This document shows, piece after piece, positions 35,036 to 46,300 of a DNA stretch of 64,000 bases (the first letter of the stretch is position 1; every line of letters starts with the position of its first letter). The DNA comes from Methylobacterium sp. J-048 (GTDB lineage: Bacteria; Pseudomonadota; Alphaproteobacteria; Rhizobiales; Beijerinckiaceae): assembly GCF_022829515.1 (NCBI RefSeq), contig NZ_JAKSYL010000173.1, forward strand, positions 38,469 through 102,468. Reading direction: 5' to 3'. Under the pieces are notes generated by a model that saw only the letters and a program-made list of their open reading frames with translations, ran no database searches and was not told the origin of the DNA. The position numbers and the translations under genes are program-made.

Positions 35036-35779
35036 GTGATCCGCCTTCGTTCCTTCGTCGCCCTCTCGACCATCCTGGCCCTCGCCGCCGGCGGCCCCGT
35101 CGCGGCGCAGCAGCAGCCCGCGCCCCCGCCCTCCACCGCGCCGGCGCCCGCCCAGACCAGCCCGCTGCCGACCACCACGGCCCCCAACCCGGTCGCCGAC
35201 CCGACCAAGAGCGCGGCTCCGGCGCCCCAGCAGGCGATTGCGCCGCCCCCCGCCGGCCAGGCGGCCGTGGGGACACCCGCGCGCCCGACGCTCATCGAGA
35301 AGCCGGGCGAGCCCGGCGACGTCGACGAGGTGACCCTGCCGGCCAAGCCCGCCGCGATCGTCTCGGGCAAGACCAAGTGGGAGGAGGCCATCGTCAACCT
35401 GCGGCAGGCTTTCGCGCGGATCGAGACAGACCTCGCCAAGATCGGTGTCGCGCCCGCGGGCCGGCCGCTGGCGGTGTTCACCCGCACTGACGATGACGGC
35501 TTCGAGTTCGAGGCGATGATCCCGGTGGCCGCCGCCCCGAACCCGGCGCCCGCGGAAGCCGACGGCCTGCGCTTCGGCACGACCCCGTCCGGCAAGGCCC
35601 TGCGCTTCCCCCACCGGGGCTCCTACGAGTCGATCGACGGCACCTACGAGACCCTGACGGCCTATCTCGACGCCAAGGACATCGTCGTCCAGGACCGCTT
35701 CGTCGAGGAATACGCCACCGACCTCAAGGACGGCACCGACGACAACCTCGACGTGAACATCTTTGCGTTGGTGAAGTAG
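35036..35779 (+). CDS. Exported GyrI-like (effector-binding domain) protein
   Basis: 247 residues from GTG 35036. A Sec-type signal peptide (FVALSTILALAAGGPVAAQ, cleavage near residue 24-25) is followed by a Pro/Ala-rich linker to about residue 95. The C-terminal 145 residues resemble the SOUL/GyrI effector-binding fold (EFEAMIPVAAAP, ALRFPHRGSYESIDGTYETL, DRFVEEYATDLKDG). A periplasmic small-ligand-binding role is inferred; the ligand is unknown. Confidence 0.78.
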   Translation: MIRLRSFVALSTILALAAGGPVAAQQQPAPPPSTAPAPAQTSPLPTTTAPNPVADPTKSAAPAPQQAIAPPPAGQAAVGTPARPTLIEKPGEPGDVDEVTLPAKPAAIVSGKTKWEEAIVNLRQAFARIETDLAKIGVAPAGRPLAVFTRTDDDGFEFEAMIPVAAAPNPAPAEADGLRFGTTPSGKALRFPHRGSYESIDGTYETLTAYLDAKDIVVQDRFVEEYATDLKDGTDDNLDVNIFALVK

Positions 35780-36168
35780 GCTGCCGGAAACGGTCGCAAA
35801 AAGAATTTTTGTTTTCTTCTTTGGACGAAACCTCGCCGTGAGCTTGATCATCCGCCCTGTCATCCCGGGGCCGCGAAACGGAGCCCGGGATCCATAACCG
35901 CCGGCAGCCCAAGGGCTTGCCTGATCGGCGGCTCCGGATTCCGGATTCGCCTGCGGCGCTCCGGAATGACAAAGCGATCCCTTCGGTCATCCGGCTATCG
36001 CGGATCGAAGAACGGATTTGGGCGACGGCGCGCTGCGTCGGAAAACTCTTCCCTCGCGCGATGATCCAGTAACCACCCGCGAACGTCGCGCCGTCTTGAC
36101 CGAAGGGACAGATCGCCGCTGTATTGAGCGACCCGGAACAGCGGCGGCAGCTCGCGGATTCGTCGTGC
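35780..36168. other. Intergenic stretch with a diverged palindromic repeat
   Basis: 389 bases without a credible gene. It holds a short AT stem (35797-35811, CAAAAAGAATTTTTG) after the GyrI-like stop, then the repeat at 35857-35972. The remaining 200 bases up to the endonuclease start show no recognisable motif. Confidence 0.5.
35857..35972. repeat. Diverged copy of the palindromic repeat at 30247-30362
   Basis: The left part reads CTGTCATCCCGGGGCCGCG and the right part GCGCTCCGGAATGAC, with internal CCCGGGATCC and GGATTCCGGATTC segments. Halves match the family at 30247-30362, but the arms differ from each other more, as if two half-elements of different subtypes were joined. It follows the GyrI-like gene. 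Confidence 0.65.
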
Positions 36169-36930
36169 ATGTCGACTTCCCTGTTCCCGACCACCTCCGC
36201 ACCGCTGTCGCGCCGCCGGGCCGCCGCGTCGCCGGCCGATCCGGCTTTCGCCGACAAAGCACTCGCGGTCCATGCCCGGCTCTGCCCGGTCTATGGCTGC
36301 CCGATCCCGTATTTCCACAGCCTCGACCCGGTGAGCGAGCTGGTCTCGTCGCTGCTGTCGCACCGGACCCGCAACGCCGAATCCGGCCGGGCCTTCAAGG
36401 CCCTGCGTGCCCGCTTCCCGGACTGGGAGGCGGTGATCGACGCGGAGGTGCCGGAGATCCAGGCGGCGATCGCCGGAGTGACCTGGCCGGAGCTCAAGGC
36501 GCCGCGGATCCGCGAGGTGCTCCTCGCCGTGCGCGAACGCTGCGGCAGCCTCGATCTCGCCTTCCTGGCCGACATGGAGGTCGCGGCGGCCCGGGCCTGG
36601 TTGGAGGCGATCCCCGGGATCGGGCCGAAGACCAGCGCGGCGGTGCTGTCGTTCTCGAGCCTGCGGATGCCGGCCCTGCCGGTGGACAGCCACCACCACC
36701 GGGTCGCCCAGCGCCTCGGCCTGATCGGGCCGCGGGTCGATGTCGGGCCCTCGCACGCGATCCTGCGGGCGCAGCTGCCCGCCGATTGGAGCGCTCAGGA
36801 TCTCTACGACAATCACGAGATCCTGATGCTGCACGGCCAGCAGGTCTGCCATCATCGCCGCCCGGCCTGCGGGCGCTGCGTCTTAGTCGATCTCTGCCCG
36901 AGTGCGGCCGCGGGCGCGCGGGAGCCGTAA
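36169..36930 (+). CDS. Endonuclease III-family DNA glycosylase
   Basis: ATG 36169 (MSTSLFPTTSA) gives 253 residues. The HhH-GPD core carries IPGIGPKTSAAVLSF with the catalytic Lys, and LPVDSHHHRVAQRLG with the catalytic Asp. The C-terminal [4Fe-4S] loop is intact as C-x6-C-x2-C-x5-C (CHHRRPACGRCVLVDLC). It should excise oxidised pyrimidines. It differs from classic Nth in sequence and is probably a paralogue; TTG 36124 is a weaker upstream start. Confidence 0.88.
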   Translation: MSTSLFPTTSAPLSRRRAAASPADPAFADKALAVHARLCPVYGCPIPYFHSLDPVSELVSSLLSHRTRNAESGRAFKALRARFPDWEAVIDAEVPEIQAAIAGVTWPELKAPRIREVLLAVRERCGSLDLAFLADMEVAAARAWLEAIPGIGPKTSAAVLSFSSLRMPALPVDSHHHRVAQRLGLIGPRVDVGPSHAILRAQLPADWSAQDLYDNHEILMLHGQQVCHHRRPACGRCVLVDLCPSAAAGAREP

Positions 36931-37023
36931 GGCGATCCTTGACCGGTCCGGGCCGCGGGTGCGAGTAACCCGGCGCCCGGCAGGCGCAGAGCCCCGGCAA
37001 TGTACTGCTCAGGATCGGCGCCG

Positions 37024-38088
37024 ATGGCCGCGTTCACCGAATTGGTCTTCTCGGGCGTCCAGCCCACCGGCAACCTGCATCTCGGCAACTACCTCGGGGC
37101 TGTGAAGCGCTTCGTGGAGATGCAGGATCGCGACGCGCAGTGCCTGTACTGCGTGGTCGATCTGCACGCGATCACCGTCTGGCAGGACCCGGAGGCCCTG
37201 CGCGGTCAGATCCGCGAGGTCACGGCCGCGTTCCTGGCCGCCGGCATCGATCCCAAACGTGCGATCGTGTTCAACCAGAGCCAGGTGTCCCAGCACGCCG
37301 AGCTCGCCTGGGTGTTCAATTGCGTCGCGCGGCTGGGCTGGCTGAACCGCATGACCCAGTTCAAGGAGAAGGCCGGCAAGGACCGGGAGAACGCCTCGAT
37401 CGGGCTCTACGATTACCCGGTGCTGATGGCGGCCGACATCCTGGCCTATCGCGCCACCCACGTCCCCGTCGGCGAGGACCAGAAGCAGCACCTGGAACTG
37501 ACCCGCGACATCGCCCAGAAGTTCAACACCGATTTTTCGGGCTCGATCGCGGCGCACGGCCACGGCGAGGCGTTCTTCCCGATCACCGAGCCGCTGATCG
37601 GCGGGCCGGCGGCGCGCGTCATGTCGCTTCGGGATGGATCCAAAAAAATGTCGAAGTCGGACCCGTCCGACAACGCGCGCATCAACCTGACCGACGAAGC
37701 CGACACCATCGCCCAGAAGATCCGGCGGGCGAAGACCGATTCCGAGCCGCTGCCCTCCGAACTCGCGGGGCTCAAGGAGCGCCCGGAGGCGGACAACCTC
37801 GTCGGGATCTACGCGGCGCTCGCCGGCATCAGCCGCGAGGCGGTGCTGCGCGATTTCGGCGGGGCGCAGTTCTCGACCTTCAAGCCGGCTCTGGCCGACC
37901 TCGCCGTGACGAACCTCGCGCCGATCGCCGGGGAGATGCGCCGGCTGACGGCCGATCCCGGCCATATCGACGCCGTGCTGGCCGACGGCGCCGGGCGGGC
38001 CGAGACGATCGCGGCCCAGACGCTCGACGCGGTCAAGGACATCATCGGCTTCGTGCGCCGGAGCCCGAACCTCCAGGCGGTGCGGTGA
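37024..38088 (+). CDS. trpS: Tryptophan-tRNA ligase
   Basis: ATG 37024 ([17 protein letters not shown]) gives 354 residues; ATG 37000 would add eight. The class I signatures are GNLHLGN for HIGH and [14 protein letters not shown] for KMSKS. Additional family segments are [12 protein letters not shown] and [15 protein letters not shown]. It charges tRNA-Trp. The haloacid dehalogenase gene starts within its stop codon, so the two are coupled. I saw no trp-type leader upstream. Confidence 0.95.
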   Translation: MAAFTELVFSGVQPTGNLHLGNYLGAVKRFVEMQDRDAQCLYCVVDLHAITVWQDPEALRGQIREVTAAFLAAGIDPKRAIVFNQSQVSQHAELAWVFNCVARLGWLNRMTQFKEKAGKDRENASIGLYDYPVLMAADILAYRATHVPVGEDQKQHLELTRDIAQKFNTDFSGSIAAHGHGEAFFPITEPLIGGPAARVMSLRDGSKKMSKSDPSDNARINLTDEADTIAQKIRRAKTDSEPLPSELAGLKERPEADNLVGIYAALAGISREAVLRDFGGAQFSTFKPALADLAVTNLAPIAGEMRRLTADPGHIDAVLADGAGRAETIAAQTLDAVKDIIGFVRRSPNLQAVR

Positions 38089-38804
38089 CGATCCGGGCGC
38101 TCGTCTTCGACGTCTTCGGGACGCTCGTCGACTGGCGCTCCGGGGTCGCCCGGGAGGCCGCGCGCCTCCTCGCGCCATACGCGCCGGCGCTCGATGCCGG
38201 CGCCTTCGCGGATGCCGATTCTTTCGCGGATGCTTGGCGCAGCCGCTACAACCCCGCGATGGAGACCGTGCGTTCCGGCGCCCGGTCGTTCGTCGATCTC
38301 GACATCCTGCAGACGGAATCGCTGCCCGACGTGCTGGCGCAGTTCGGCATCGTGGGCGTGCCCGAGGACGTGCGGCGGGAGCTGGTCCTGGCCTGGCACC
38401 GGCTCGACGCCTGGCCCGAGGTGCCGGACGCGATGCGTCGGCTGCGGGAGCGGCACCTCCTGGCGCCGAACTCCAACGGCCATGTCCGGCTGATGGCCGA
38501 CCTCGCCCGGCGCAACGGCTTCATCTTCGACGCGATCCTGGGCGCCGGCTATTCCCGCGATTACAAACCGAAGCCGGCGCTCTACCGCGACGCGGTGGCG
38601 GCCTTCGGCTTCGCCCCGGCGGAGACCCTGATGGTCGCCGCCCATTCGAACGATCTCGCGGTGGCGGCGAGCCACGGCCTGTCCACCGCCCACATCGCCC
38701 GGCCCCACGAGCACGGACCGGCCGGCGGCGAGACTGCGCCGACCGTCCCGGTCACCCATGCGGCCCGGGACCTGGCGGACCTGGCCGATCAGCTCGGCTG
38801 CTGA
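38085..38804 (+). CDS. Haloacid dehalogenase type II family hydrolase
   Basis: GTG 38085 overlaps the trpS TGA, giving 239 residues. HAD motifs: nucleophile Asp in [12 protein letters not shown], Ser/Asn in [12 protein letters not shown], Lys in [15 protein letters not shown] and the acidic loop [15 protein letters not shown]. This matches (S)-2-haloacid dehalogenases, which hydrolyse 2-chloro- or fluoro-acids. Natural substrates here may instead be other small acids or phosphates. Confidence 0.88.
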   Translation: MTIRALVFDVFGTLVDWRSGVAREAARLLAPYAPALDAGAFADADSFADAWRSRYNPAMETVRSGARSFVDLDILQTESLPDVLAQFGIVGVPEDVRRELVLAWHRLDAWPEVPDAMRRLRERHLLAPNSNGHVRLMADLARRNGFIFDAILGAGYSRDYKPKPALYRDAVAAFGFAPAETLMVAAHSNDLAVAASHGLSTAHIARPHEHGPAGGETAPTVPVTHAARDLADLADQLGC

Positions 38805-38826
38805 CGACGGAGCAAAGGGGGGCACG

Positions 38827-39606
38827 ATGGCCGATTGGAACCCCGCCCTCTACACCCGCTTCGAGGACGAGCGCACCCGCCCGGCGGCCGAGTTGCTGGC
38901 GCGGGTGCCCCTCGACGCCCCGCGCCTCGCCTACGATCTCGGTTGCGGCCCGGGCAACTCCACGGCTCTGATCGCGGCGCGCTTCCCCGAGGCGGAGGTG
39001 ATCGGCCTCGACACCTCACCGGCGATGCTGGAGAGCGCCCGGGCTCGCCTGCCCGGCTTGGCCTTCGCGCTGGCCGACGCCGCGACCTGGACACCGGAGC
39101 GGGCGCCGGACCTGATCTACGCCAACGCCGTGCTGCAATGGCTTCCCGACCATCCGGTGCTGCTGCCCCGGCTGTTCGGTCTGCTGGCGCCCGGCGGCGT
39201 GCTGGCGGTGCAGACGCCCGACAACCTCGCCGAACCCTCGCACCGCCTGATGCGCGAGACCGCGTCCGCCGGCCCCTGGGCCAAGGCGATCGGCGATCCG
39301 GCAGTCGCCGGGCGTCTCGGGCGGATGCTGGACCCGGCCGGCTATTACGACCTGCTGGCGCCGCTGGCCGCCGACGTGGATGTCTGGCGCACCGCCTATC
39401 ACCACCCGATGGCGGATGCCGCGGCCATCGTCTCCTGGGTCCGGGCCACCGGGCTGCGCCCGTTCCTCGATCCGCTGGACCCGGACCAGACGGCCGGGTT
39501 CCTGGCTGCCTACGAGGCCGCGATCGACACCGGCTACCCGCGCCGCGGCGACGGGCGGCGCCTGCTCGCCTTCCCGCGGGTGTTCATCGTCGCGCGGGCT
39601 CCCTAA
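38827..39606 (+). CDS. tam: Trans-aconitate 2-methyltransferase
   Basis: ATG 38827, with GGGGGG about ten bases upstream, gives 259 residues. The start [20 protein letters not shown] is the Tam signature. SAM motif I is [15 protein letters not shown], followed by [23 protein letters not shown] and the late [19 protein letters not shown]. It methylates trans-aconitate, an aconitase inhibitor. It lies 22 bases after the dehalogenase and may share its transcript. Confidence 0.92.
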   Translation: MADWNPALYTRFEDERTRPAAELLARVPLDAPRLAYDLGCGPGNSTALIAARFPEAEVIGLDTSPAMLESARARLPGLAFALADAATWTPERAPDLIYANAVLQWLPDHPVLLPRLFGLLAPGGVLAVQTPDNLAEPSHRLMRETASAGPWAKAIGDPAVAGRLGRMLDPAGYYDLLAPLAADVDVWRTAYHHPMADAAAIVSWVRATGLRPFLDPLDPDQTAGFLAAYEAAIDTGYPRRGDGRRLLAFPRVFIVARAP

Positions 39607-39614
39607 AGCGCGGC

Positions 39615-40268
39615 TCAGGCCTCGCCGCGGGCGACGAGCGCCTCATACTCGGCCACCTCCAGTTTGCCCTCTCGCGCGACCCGGGCCTTGTCGGCGTCGC
39701 TGATCACGTCGCCGGCGAGGTCGAGGCGCTTCCAGGCGGCGAGCGGGGTCTCGCGGCCGGGGGTCGGGACGTACTTGTTCTGCTCGAGCTTCTGGTACTT
39801 GTGGATGTAGCGCGGGCAGTTGACCCAGATCTTCTTCACCGCGACCTTCACCAGGTACTTGGCCTCGGTGTACTCGGCCATCAGGGCGTCGTCGCGCAGC
39901 AGCGTCGCATGGCCCTGCACGCGGATCCGGTGCGGCGTCTCGAAATCGATGAACAGCAGGCCGACCTTGGCCTGCCCCTCGATATTGCCCATCGAGTAGA
40001 ACATGCCGTTGCCGTCGAAGCCCGGGAACACGAGGGTGTTCTCGTCGAGCACCCTCACGAAGCCCTGCGGGCCGCCCTTGTAGGAGACGGTCGGCATCCC
40101 GTCGGGATCGACGGTGGACAGGAAGAACATGTCCCGGGAGCCGATGAAGGCGCCTTCGTCCGGGCGGATGCTCTCGTGGACCCAATCCTCGTCCAGGCGC
40201 ACGGCGAGCTTCGTGGTGCCGAATTCGGTCTGCAGCGCCCGGTGAGCGTCCGAATAGAGCGATGCCAT
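39615..40268 (-). CDS. Pyridoxamine 5'-phosphate oxidase-family flavoprotein
   Basis: 217 residues from ATG 40268. The split-barrel FMN fold is indicated by SRDMFFLSTVDPDGMPTVSY, LVFPGFDGNGMFYSMGNI and VGLLFIDFETPHRIRVQGHA. The C-terminal WVNCPRYIHKYQKL is shared with a large PNPOx-like group unrelated to vitamin B6 synthesis. It probably reduces a small molecule or quenches reactive species. It is downstream of the ilvC terminator on the same strand. Confidence 0.85.
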   Translation of the reverse strand: MASLYSDAHRALQTEFGTTKLAVRLDEDWVHESIRPDEGAFIGSRDMFFLSTVDPDGMPTVSYKGGPQGFVRVLDENTLVFPGFDGNGMFYSMGNIEGQAKVGLLFIDFETPHRIRVQGHATLLRDDALMAEYTEAKYLVKVAVKKIWVNCPRYIHKYQKLEQNKYVPTPGRETPLAAWKRLDLAGDVISDADKARVAREGKLEVAEYEALVARGEA

Positions 40269-40365
40269 GGCGTGTCCTCTCCAACCCTCGCCGGTCCTCA
40301 TGCAGACGGGACCGCTGGGGCGTTTATCGCCGGGAACGACCGCGCTCGGCAACCGGCAATAGAAA

Positions 40366-40395
40366 AGGCCGGCCTCGCTTTCGCGTGACCGGCCA
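40366..40395 (-). terminator. Intrinsic terminator after ilvC
   Basis: On the minus strand GGCCGG (pairing with CCGGCC) encloses an inner CGC/GCG pair closed by a GAAA tetraloop, followed by TTTTCTATT. The position, about 50 bases after the ilvC stop, suits a factor-independent terminator separating ilvC from the PNPOx-like gene. Confidence 0.75.
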
Positions 40396-40441
40396 TCGCA
40401 GGTGCAGCCGAGCAAAGCCCGGCCGCGAGATCCCAAAAAAA

Positions 40442-42235
<1,794 letters not shown>

Positions 42236-42240
42236 TTAGT

Positions 42241-42885
42241 TCAGGCCGGCAGGCTCAGCCCCTCGCGAGCGAACACCGCCTGGACCGCCGGCCGCTCGGC
42301 GACCCGGCGGGCATGGGCGTTCCAGGCCGGGAAGCGCTCGGCCATGTCGAACTTGAGCGACGCACCGGAGGCCCAGACCCAGAATACCATCAGGTAGGTG
42401 TCGACCACGCTGTACCGGTTACCGACCGCCCAGTCGCCATTCGAGAGATGGACCTCGGTCATGGTGCAGAGATCGCCGTAGGTGTCGGCGGCCTTGTCGC
42501 GGATGCCCGGAAAGGCGTCCTCGTCGGCGGTGTAGCGCTCCGGCCGGCGGACATGCGCGTAGGTGACGTGGTGGTTGGCGGCGAGCCAGCCGAGCCACTC
42601 GTCGGCTCGGGCCTGCTCACGCAGGTCGGCGGGCCAGAAGCCCTTCTCGGGCACGGTGCGGGCGACGTGGCGCAGGATTGCCGCGCATTCGGTCAGCACC
42701 CAGCCGTCCTCGACCAAAGCCGGCACCCGGCCGCGCTCGTTGATCGCGAGGTATTCCGGCGCGCGCTGGTCCCCCGCTGCCAGGTTGAGCTTGACGCCCT
42801 CGAACGGCAGCCCGGATTCCTCCAGGATGATGTGAGCGGCGAGCGAGCAGGCGCCGGGGGCGTAGTAGAGGGTGCGGGTGGTCAT
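42241..42885 (-). CDS. Glutathione S-transferase family protein (beta-like)
   Basis: 214 residues. The thioredoxin-like N-domain begins LYYAPGACSLAAHIILEESG, which contains the Cys/Ser pair typical of bacterial beta-class GSTs. NERGRVPALVEDGWVLTECAAILRH provides the cis-Pro and glutathione gamma-glutamyl contacts. The C-terminal helical domain runs from about 85. A detoxification role is inferred. The mazF stop lies nine bases upstream of its start, so they may be co-transcribed. Confidence 0.88.
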   Translation of the reverse strand: MTTRTLYYAPGACSLAAHIILEESGLPFEGVKLNLAAGDQRAPEYLAINERGRVPALVEDGWVLTECAAILRHVARTVPEKGFWPADLREQARADEWLGWLAANHHVTYAHVRRPERYTADEDAFPGIRDKAADTYGDLCTMTEVHLSNGDWAVGNRYSVVDTYLMVFWVWASGASLKFDMAERFPAWNAHARRVAERPAVQAVFAREGLSLPA

Positions 42886-42894
42886 TCGGAGTTT

Positions 42895-43287
42895 TTACCG
42901 TTGCTGCACTGAGGGGGCGTCCGAACCGTCGAAAGTCAGGCCGAGAAGACTGCGCAACTTGCCGCGCACTTCGGCGACAACATCGTCCGGTGCCGACCCA
43001 AGGCTTCTGAGGATCCGGGTCGCCCGGTCGATCGAACGGACTTGATCGACCAACACCGCGCCTTCGACGATAAGACCGGCCGGCAGGAAGACCTTGGTCG
43101 GCCATGGATGCGGGTTACGCGTGATCGGGCATATGATCACCCGGCGCGTCAGGTGGTTCATGTCCGGGTCCGATACGACGAGCGCCGGCCGGATACCATT
43201 CTGCTCGGTGCCACGGACCGGTTCGAGATCGATCAGAAGCAATTCGCCAGGATGCGGCTGCCAATCAGTACGGGTCGTTGGCGTCAT
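42895..43287 (-). CDS. mazF: MazF/PemK-family mRNA interferase toxin
   Basis: 130 residues from ATG 43287, overlapping the upstream antitoxin gene by 23 bases. MazF signatures: HPGELLLIDLEPVRGTEQNG, RPALVVSD, VIICPITRNPHPWPTKVFLP and VLVDQVRSIDRA. It should cleave specific RNA sequences when free of antitoxin. The N-terminal MTPTTRTDWQP may be longer than the true start. It pairs with the mazE at 43265-43561. Confidence 0.88.
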   Translation of the reverse strand: MTPTTRTDWQPHPGELLLIDLEPVRGTEQNGIRPALVVSDPDMNHLTRRVIICPITRNPHPWPTKVFLPAGLIVEGAVLVDQVRSIDRATRILRSLGSAPDDVVAEVRGKLRSLLGLTFDGSDAPSVQQR

Positions 43288-43561
43288 CGATGATCTCGGA
43301 ACCGCGATTGGGGCCCCAATCGACAGCCTCAGGCTCCGCCTCCGGCCCCAGACGCCGCGCCTCAGAAATCATCTCGGCCAACGTATAAACGGGCAACCCG
43401 TCGACGTACCGACGCACGGTCCATTGCCTGGGCTCGACCTCCGGCCGCCCCTTCGAGACGATCTCGACGGTCTCCCCCTCGCGAATGCCGAGTTCCTCGG
43501 CCTCCACACTGCTAAGCCGCACGGCGAGATCATCGCCCCAGCGAATCACCTTGGCTTCCAT
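43265..43561 (-). CDS. mazE: MazE-like antitoxin (AbrB fold)
   Basis: 98 residues. The swapped-hairpin AbrB start is clear (KVIRWGDDLAVRLSSVEAEEL and GETVEIVSKGRP). The C-terminal half is acidic (ARRLGPEAEPEAVDWGPNRG), as in antitoxins that occupy the MazF RNA groove. It is upstream of and overlaps mazF, the standard order, and should autorepress the pair. Confidence 0.86.
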   Translation of the reverse strand: MEAKVIRWGDDLAVRLSSVEAEELGIREGETVEIVSKGRPEVEPRQWTVRRYVDGLPVYTLAEMISEARRLGPEAEPEAVDWGPNRGSEIIDDANDPY

Positions 43562-43614
43562 CGCTCCGCCTCCCGCGAGGATGGCGGAGCATAGCAGATC
43601 CGAGCCGCCGGATC

Positions 43615-44157
43615 CTACAGCGGTTCCGATCCGCGCCCCATGGCGCTGATGCCGGTGCGGCAGATCTCGACCAGACCGATCACACTCATCAGCCGCACGA
43701 ACCGGTCGATCTCCTCGGTGGCGCCGGTCAGCTCGAACACGAAGGAGTTGAGCGTGGCGTCCAGCGTCTTGGCGCCGAAGGCGGCGGCCAGCCGCAGGGC
43801 CTCGCTGCGGTGCTCGCCCTCGCCCTTGACCTTCACCAGGCAGATCTCGCGCTCGAGCGCGTTACCCTGAAGCGTCAGGTCCACGACCCGGTGGACCGGC
43901 ACCAGCCGATCGAGCTGGGCCTTGATCTGCTCGATCACGGCGTTCGTACCGGTCGTGACGATGGTGATGCGCGAGATATGGCGCGCCTCCTCGGTCTCGG
44001 AGACGGTGAGGCTCTCGATGTTGTAGCCGCGACCGGAGAACATGCCGGAGATGCGGGCGAGCACGCCGGGCTCGTTGTCGACGATCACCGCGAGCGTGTG
44101 CCGGTTCACCGGCTCGACGCGGCCGGCATCGGGGTAGTGGGTGTTCATCGCGTTCAT
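43615..44157 (-). CDS. ilvN: Acetolactate synthase small (regulatory) subunit
   Basis: ATG 44157 (MNAMNTHYPDAGRV) gives 180 residues; ATG 44148 is nearly as good. The N-terminal ACT domain has HTLAVIVDNEPGVLARISGM and FSGRGYNIESLTVS. The C-terminal domain has EICLVKVKGEG and FVFELTGATEEIDRFV. It binds valine and controls the catalytic subunit. It lies 129 bases downstream of ilvB and shares its attenuator. Confidence 0.94.
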   Translation of the reverse strand: MNAMNTHYPDAGRVEPVNRHTLAVIVDNEPGVLARISGMFSGRGYNIESLTVSETEEARHISRITIVTTGTNAVIEQIKAQLDRLVPVHRVVDLTLQGNALEREICLVKVKGEGEHRSEALRLAAAFGAKTLDATLNSFVFELTGATEEIDRFVRLMSVIGLVEICRTGISAMGRGSEPL

Positions 44158-44286
44158 CGCCGGCTTCGTCCTCGTCCAGTCCTGCTCATGGCGGCGATCC
44201 GAGCGCACCTTGCGCGAGGCAAGCGCGACTGCGCGCCGCCGCCCATACGGCGGGCAGCGGCCCCGAAAGGGCCGCCGCCAAACCCA

Positions 44287-46062
44287 TCACACCAGCATCT
44301 TGCCTTCCTCGGAGATCACGTCGCCGAGTTCGACGCCGGTCTCGCCGAGGTAATCGGACAGGAGCATCTCGTTATGCGCCTTGCCCGAGGGGATCATCGG
44401 GAAGCAGTTCTCGGTCTTGTCGACGATGCAGTCGAACAGAACCGGCCCATCATAGGCCAGCATCTCCGCGATCGCGCCGTCGAGGTCGCCCGGCTTGTCG
44501 CAGCGCATACCCTTGGCGCCGTAGGCCTCCGCCAGCTTGACGAAGTCCGGCAGGCTCTCGGAATAGCTCTGCGAGTAGCGCGAGCCGTGCAGCAGTTCCT
44601 GCCACTGCCGGACCATGCCCATGTACTCGTTGTTCAGGATGAACACCTTGACCGGCAGCCGATACTGAACCGCCGTCGAGAGTTCCTGCATGTTCATCAG
44701 GATCGAGGCCTCGCCGGCGATGTCGATCACCAGCCCCTTCGGGTGGGCGAGCTGCGTGCCGATCGCCGCCGGCAGGCCGTAGCCCATGGTGCCGAGGCCG
44801 CCCGACGTCATCCAGCGGTTCGGCTCGTCGTACTTGAAGTACTGGGCCGCCCACATCTGATGCTGGCCGACCTCCGTGGTGATGTAGGTATCGCGGTCCT
44901 TGCAGGCCTCGTAGAGGCGCTGCACGGCGTATTGCGGCTTGATGATCGTCCCCGACGGCCAGTAGGCGAGGCAGTCGCGGGCCTTCCAGGCGCCGATCTT
45001 CTGGAACCACGGATCGAGGTTGGACTTTTCGGGCCGCGACGGCAGGGCGCGCCAAGCCTCCAGCATGTCGGCGAGCACCGAGGCGCAATCGCCGACGATC
45101 CCGACATCGACCTTGACGACCTTGTTGATCGAGGAGGCGTCGACGTCGATGTGGATCTTCTTGGAGAACGGCGAGAACGCGTCGAGCCGACCGGTGATCC
45201 GGTCGTCGAACCGGGCGCCGACGCAGATCATCACGTCGCACTCGTGCATCGCCAGGTTGGCCTCGTAGGTCCCGTGCATGCCGAGCATGCCCAGAAACTT
45301 CGCGTCCGTGCCTGGATAGGCGCCGAGCCCCATCAGGGTCGAGGTGACCGGGAAGCCGGTCTCGGCGACCAGCTCGCGCAGGAGCCGCGAAGCCTCCGGG
45401 CCGGAATTGATCACGCCGCCGCCGGTGTAGAAGACCGGACGGCGGGCGGTCGCCATCAGCTCGACTGCCGCGCGGATCCGGTCGCCGTCGCCCTTGACGG
45501 CCGGGCGATAGGTCTTGTGGCTCGCGATCTCCGGGCGCTCGTAGAGGCCGGAGGCGAACTGGATGTCCTTGGGCAGGTCGATGACGACCGGGCCGGGCCG
45601 GCCGTTCGCGGCCACGTAGAACGCCTCGTGCAGGATCCGCGGCAGGTCCTCGATCGATTTGACCAAGTAATTGTGCTTCGTGCAGTGGCGCGTGATGCCG
45701 ACCGTGTCGCATTCCTGGAAGGCGTCGGTGCCGATCAGATGGGTCGGAACCTGCCCGGTGATGCAGACCAGCGGGATCGAGTCGAGCAGCGCGTCGGTGA
45801 GGCCGGTGACGATGTTGGTGGCGCCGGGACCCGACGTGACCAGCACGCAGCCAACCTTGCCGGACGAGCGCGCATAGCCCTCGGCCGCGTGGACGGCGCC
45901 CTGCTCGTGGCGGACGAGCACGTGCTTCACCGCGTTCTGGTGGAACAGGGCGTCGTAGATCGGAAGTACGGCACCGCCCGGATAGCCGAACAGCGTGTCC
46001 ACGCCCTGATCCCGGAATGCCCGGATGACCATCTCGGCCCCGGTCATGACCTCGCCGCCCAT
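44287..46062 (-). CDS. ilvB: Acetolactate synthase large (catalytic) subunit
   Basis: 591 residues. The TPP-contacting Glu is in LVRHEQGAVHAAEGYARSSG, and the FAD domain includes GMLGMHGTYEANLAMHECD. The Mg/TPP motif reads AGEASILMNMQEL where many enzymes have GDGS, a conservative change also recalled from other alphaproteobacteria. ILNNEYMGMVRQWQELLHG is the C-terminal signature. It makes acetolactate or acetohydroxybutyrate. A leader peptide and terminator 190-290 bases upstream imply attenuation by branched-chain tRNA charging. Confidence 0.95.
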   Translation of the reverse strand: MGGEVMTGAEMVIRAFRDQGVDTLFGYPGGAVLPIYDALFHQNAVKHVLVRHEQGAVHAAEGYARSSGKVGCVLVTSGPGATNIVTGLTDALLDSIPLVCITGQVPTHLIGTDAFQECDTVGITRHCTKHNYLVKSIEDLPRILHEAFYVAANGRPGPVVIDLPKDIQFASGLYERPEIASHKTYRPAVKGDGDRIRAAVELMATARRPVFYTGGGVINSGPEASRLLRELVAETGFPVTSTLMGLGAYPGTDAKFLGMLGMHGTYEANLAMHECDVMICVGARFDDRITGRLDAFSPFSKKIHIDVDASSINKVVKVDVGIVGDCASVLADMLEAWRALPSRPEKSNLDPWFQKIGAWKARDCLAYWPSGTIIKPQYAVQRLYEACKDRDTYITTEVGQHQMWAAQYFKYDEPNRWMTSGGLGTMGYGLPAAIGTQLAHPKGLVIDIAGEASILMNMQELSTAVQYRLPVKVFILNNEYMGMVRQWQELLHGSRYSQSYSESLPDFVKLAEAYGAKGMRCDKPGDLDGAIAEMLAYDGPVLFDCIVDKTENCFPMIPSGKAHNEMLLSDYLGETGVELGDVISEEGKMLV

Positions 46063-46245
46063 GCTCTCCTCCTCCGCTCCCCGGATCGTCAGCGGCGATC
46101 CTGCGCCGCCGGACGGACCGGTTCCTTTCGTCCTGCACTCTCGTCACGCGAGGCGGCATCCGCCTCGCTCGAAAGTACTGTGTTCGTCGGTATCTCGAAC
46201 GCGTGGATCTCGTTGGCCGTGATGCGTCACTGGGCAGCGGGCAAT

Positions 46246-46268
46246 AAAAAAGGGTCCCGAGGGACCCT
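46246..46268 (-). terminator. ilvBN attenuator terminator
   Basis: On the minus strand AGGGTCCC-TC-GGGACCCT is followed by TTTTTT. This is a strong intrinsic terminator 178 bases upstream of ilvB and 33 bases after the leader-peptide stop. With the preceding leader peptide it forms a transcription attenuator. Confidence 0.88.
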
Positions 46269-46300
46269 GCATGCGCCACCGCTCGGATTGCAGCCCTGAT

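Noticed and set aside
35797..35811. CAAAAAGAATTTTTG after the GyrI-like gene as an intrinsic terminator
   Set aside because: The stem is A/T only and too weak; the following palindromic repeat is a better candidate.
30247..35972. The palindromic repeats as a CRISPR array
   Set aside because: They are isolated, hundreds to thousands of bases apart, with no regular spacers and no cas genes.
44287..46062. The GEAS reading of the TPP motif in IlvB as a loss of function
   Set aside because: Asp-to-Glu is conservative, I recall similar variants in other alphaproteobacterial IlvB proteins, and all other catalytic segments are intact.
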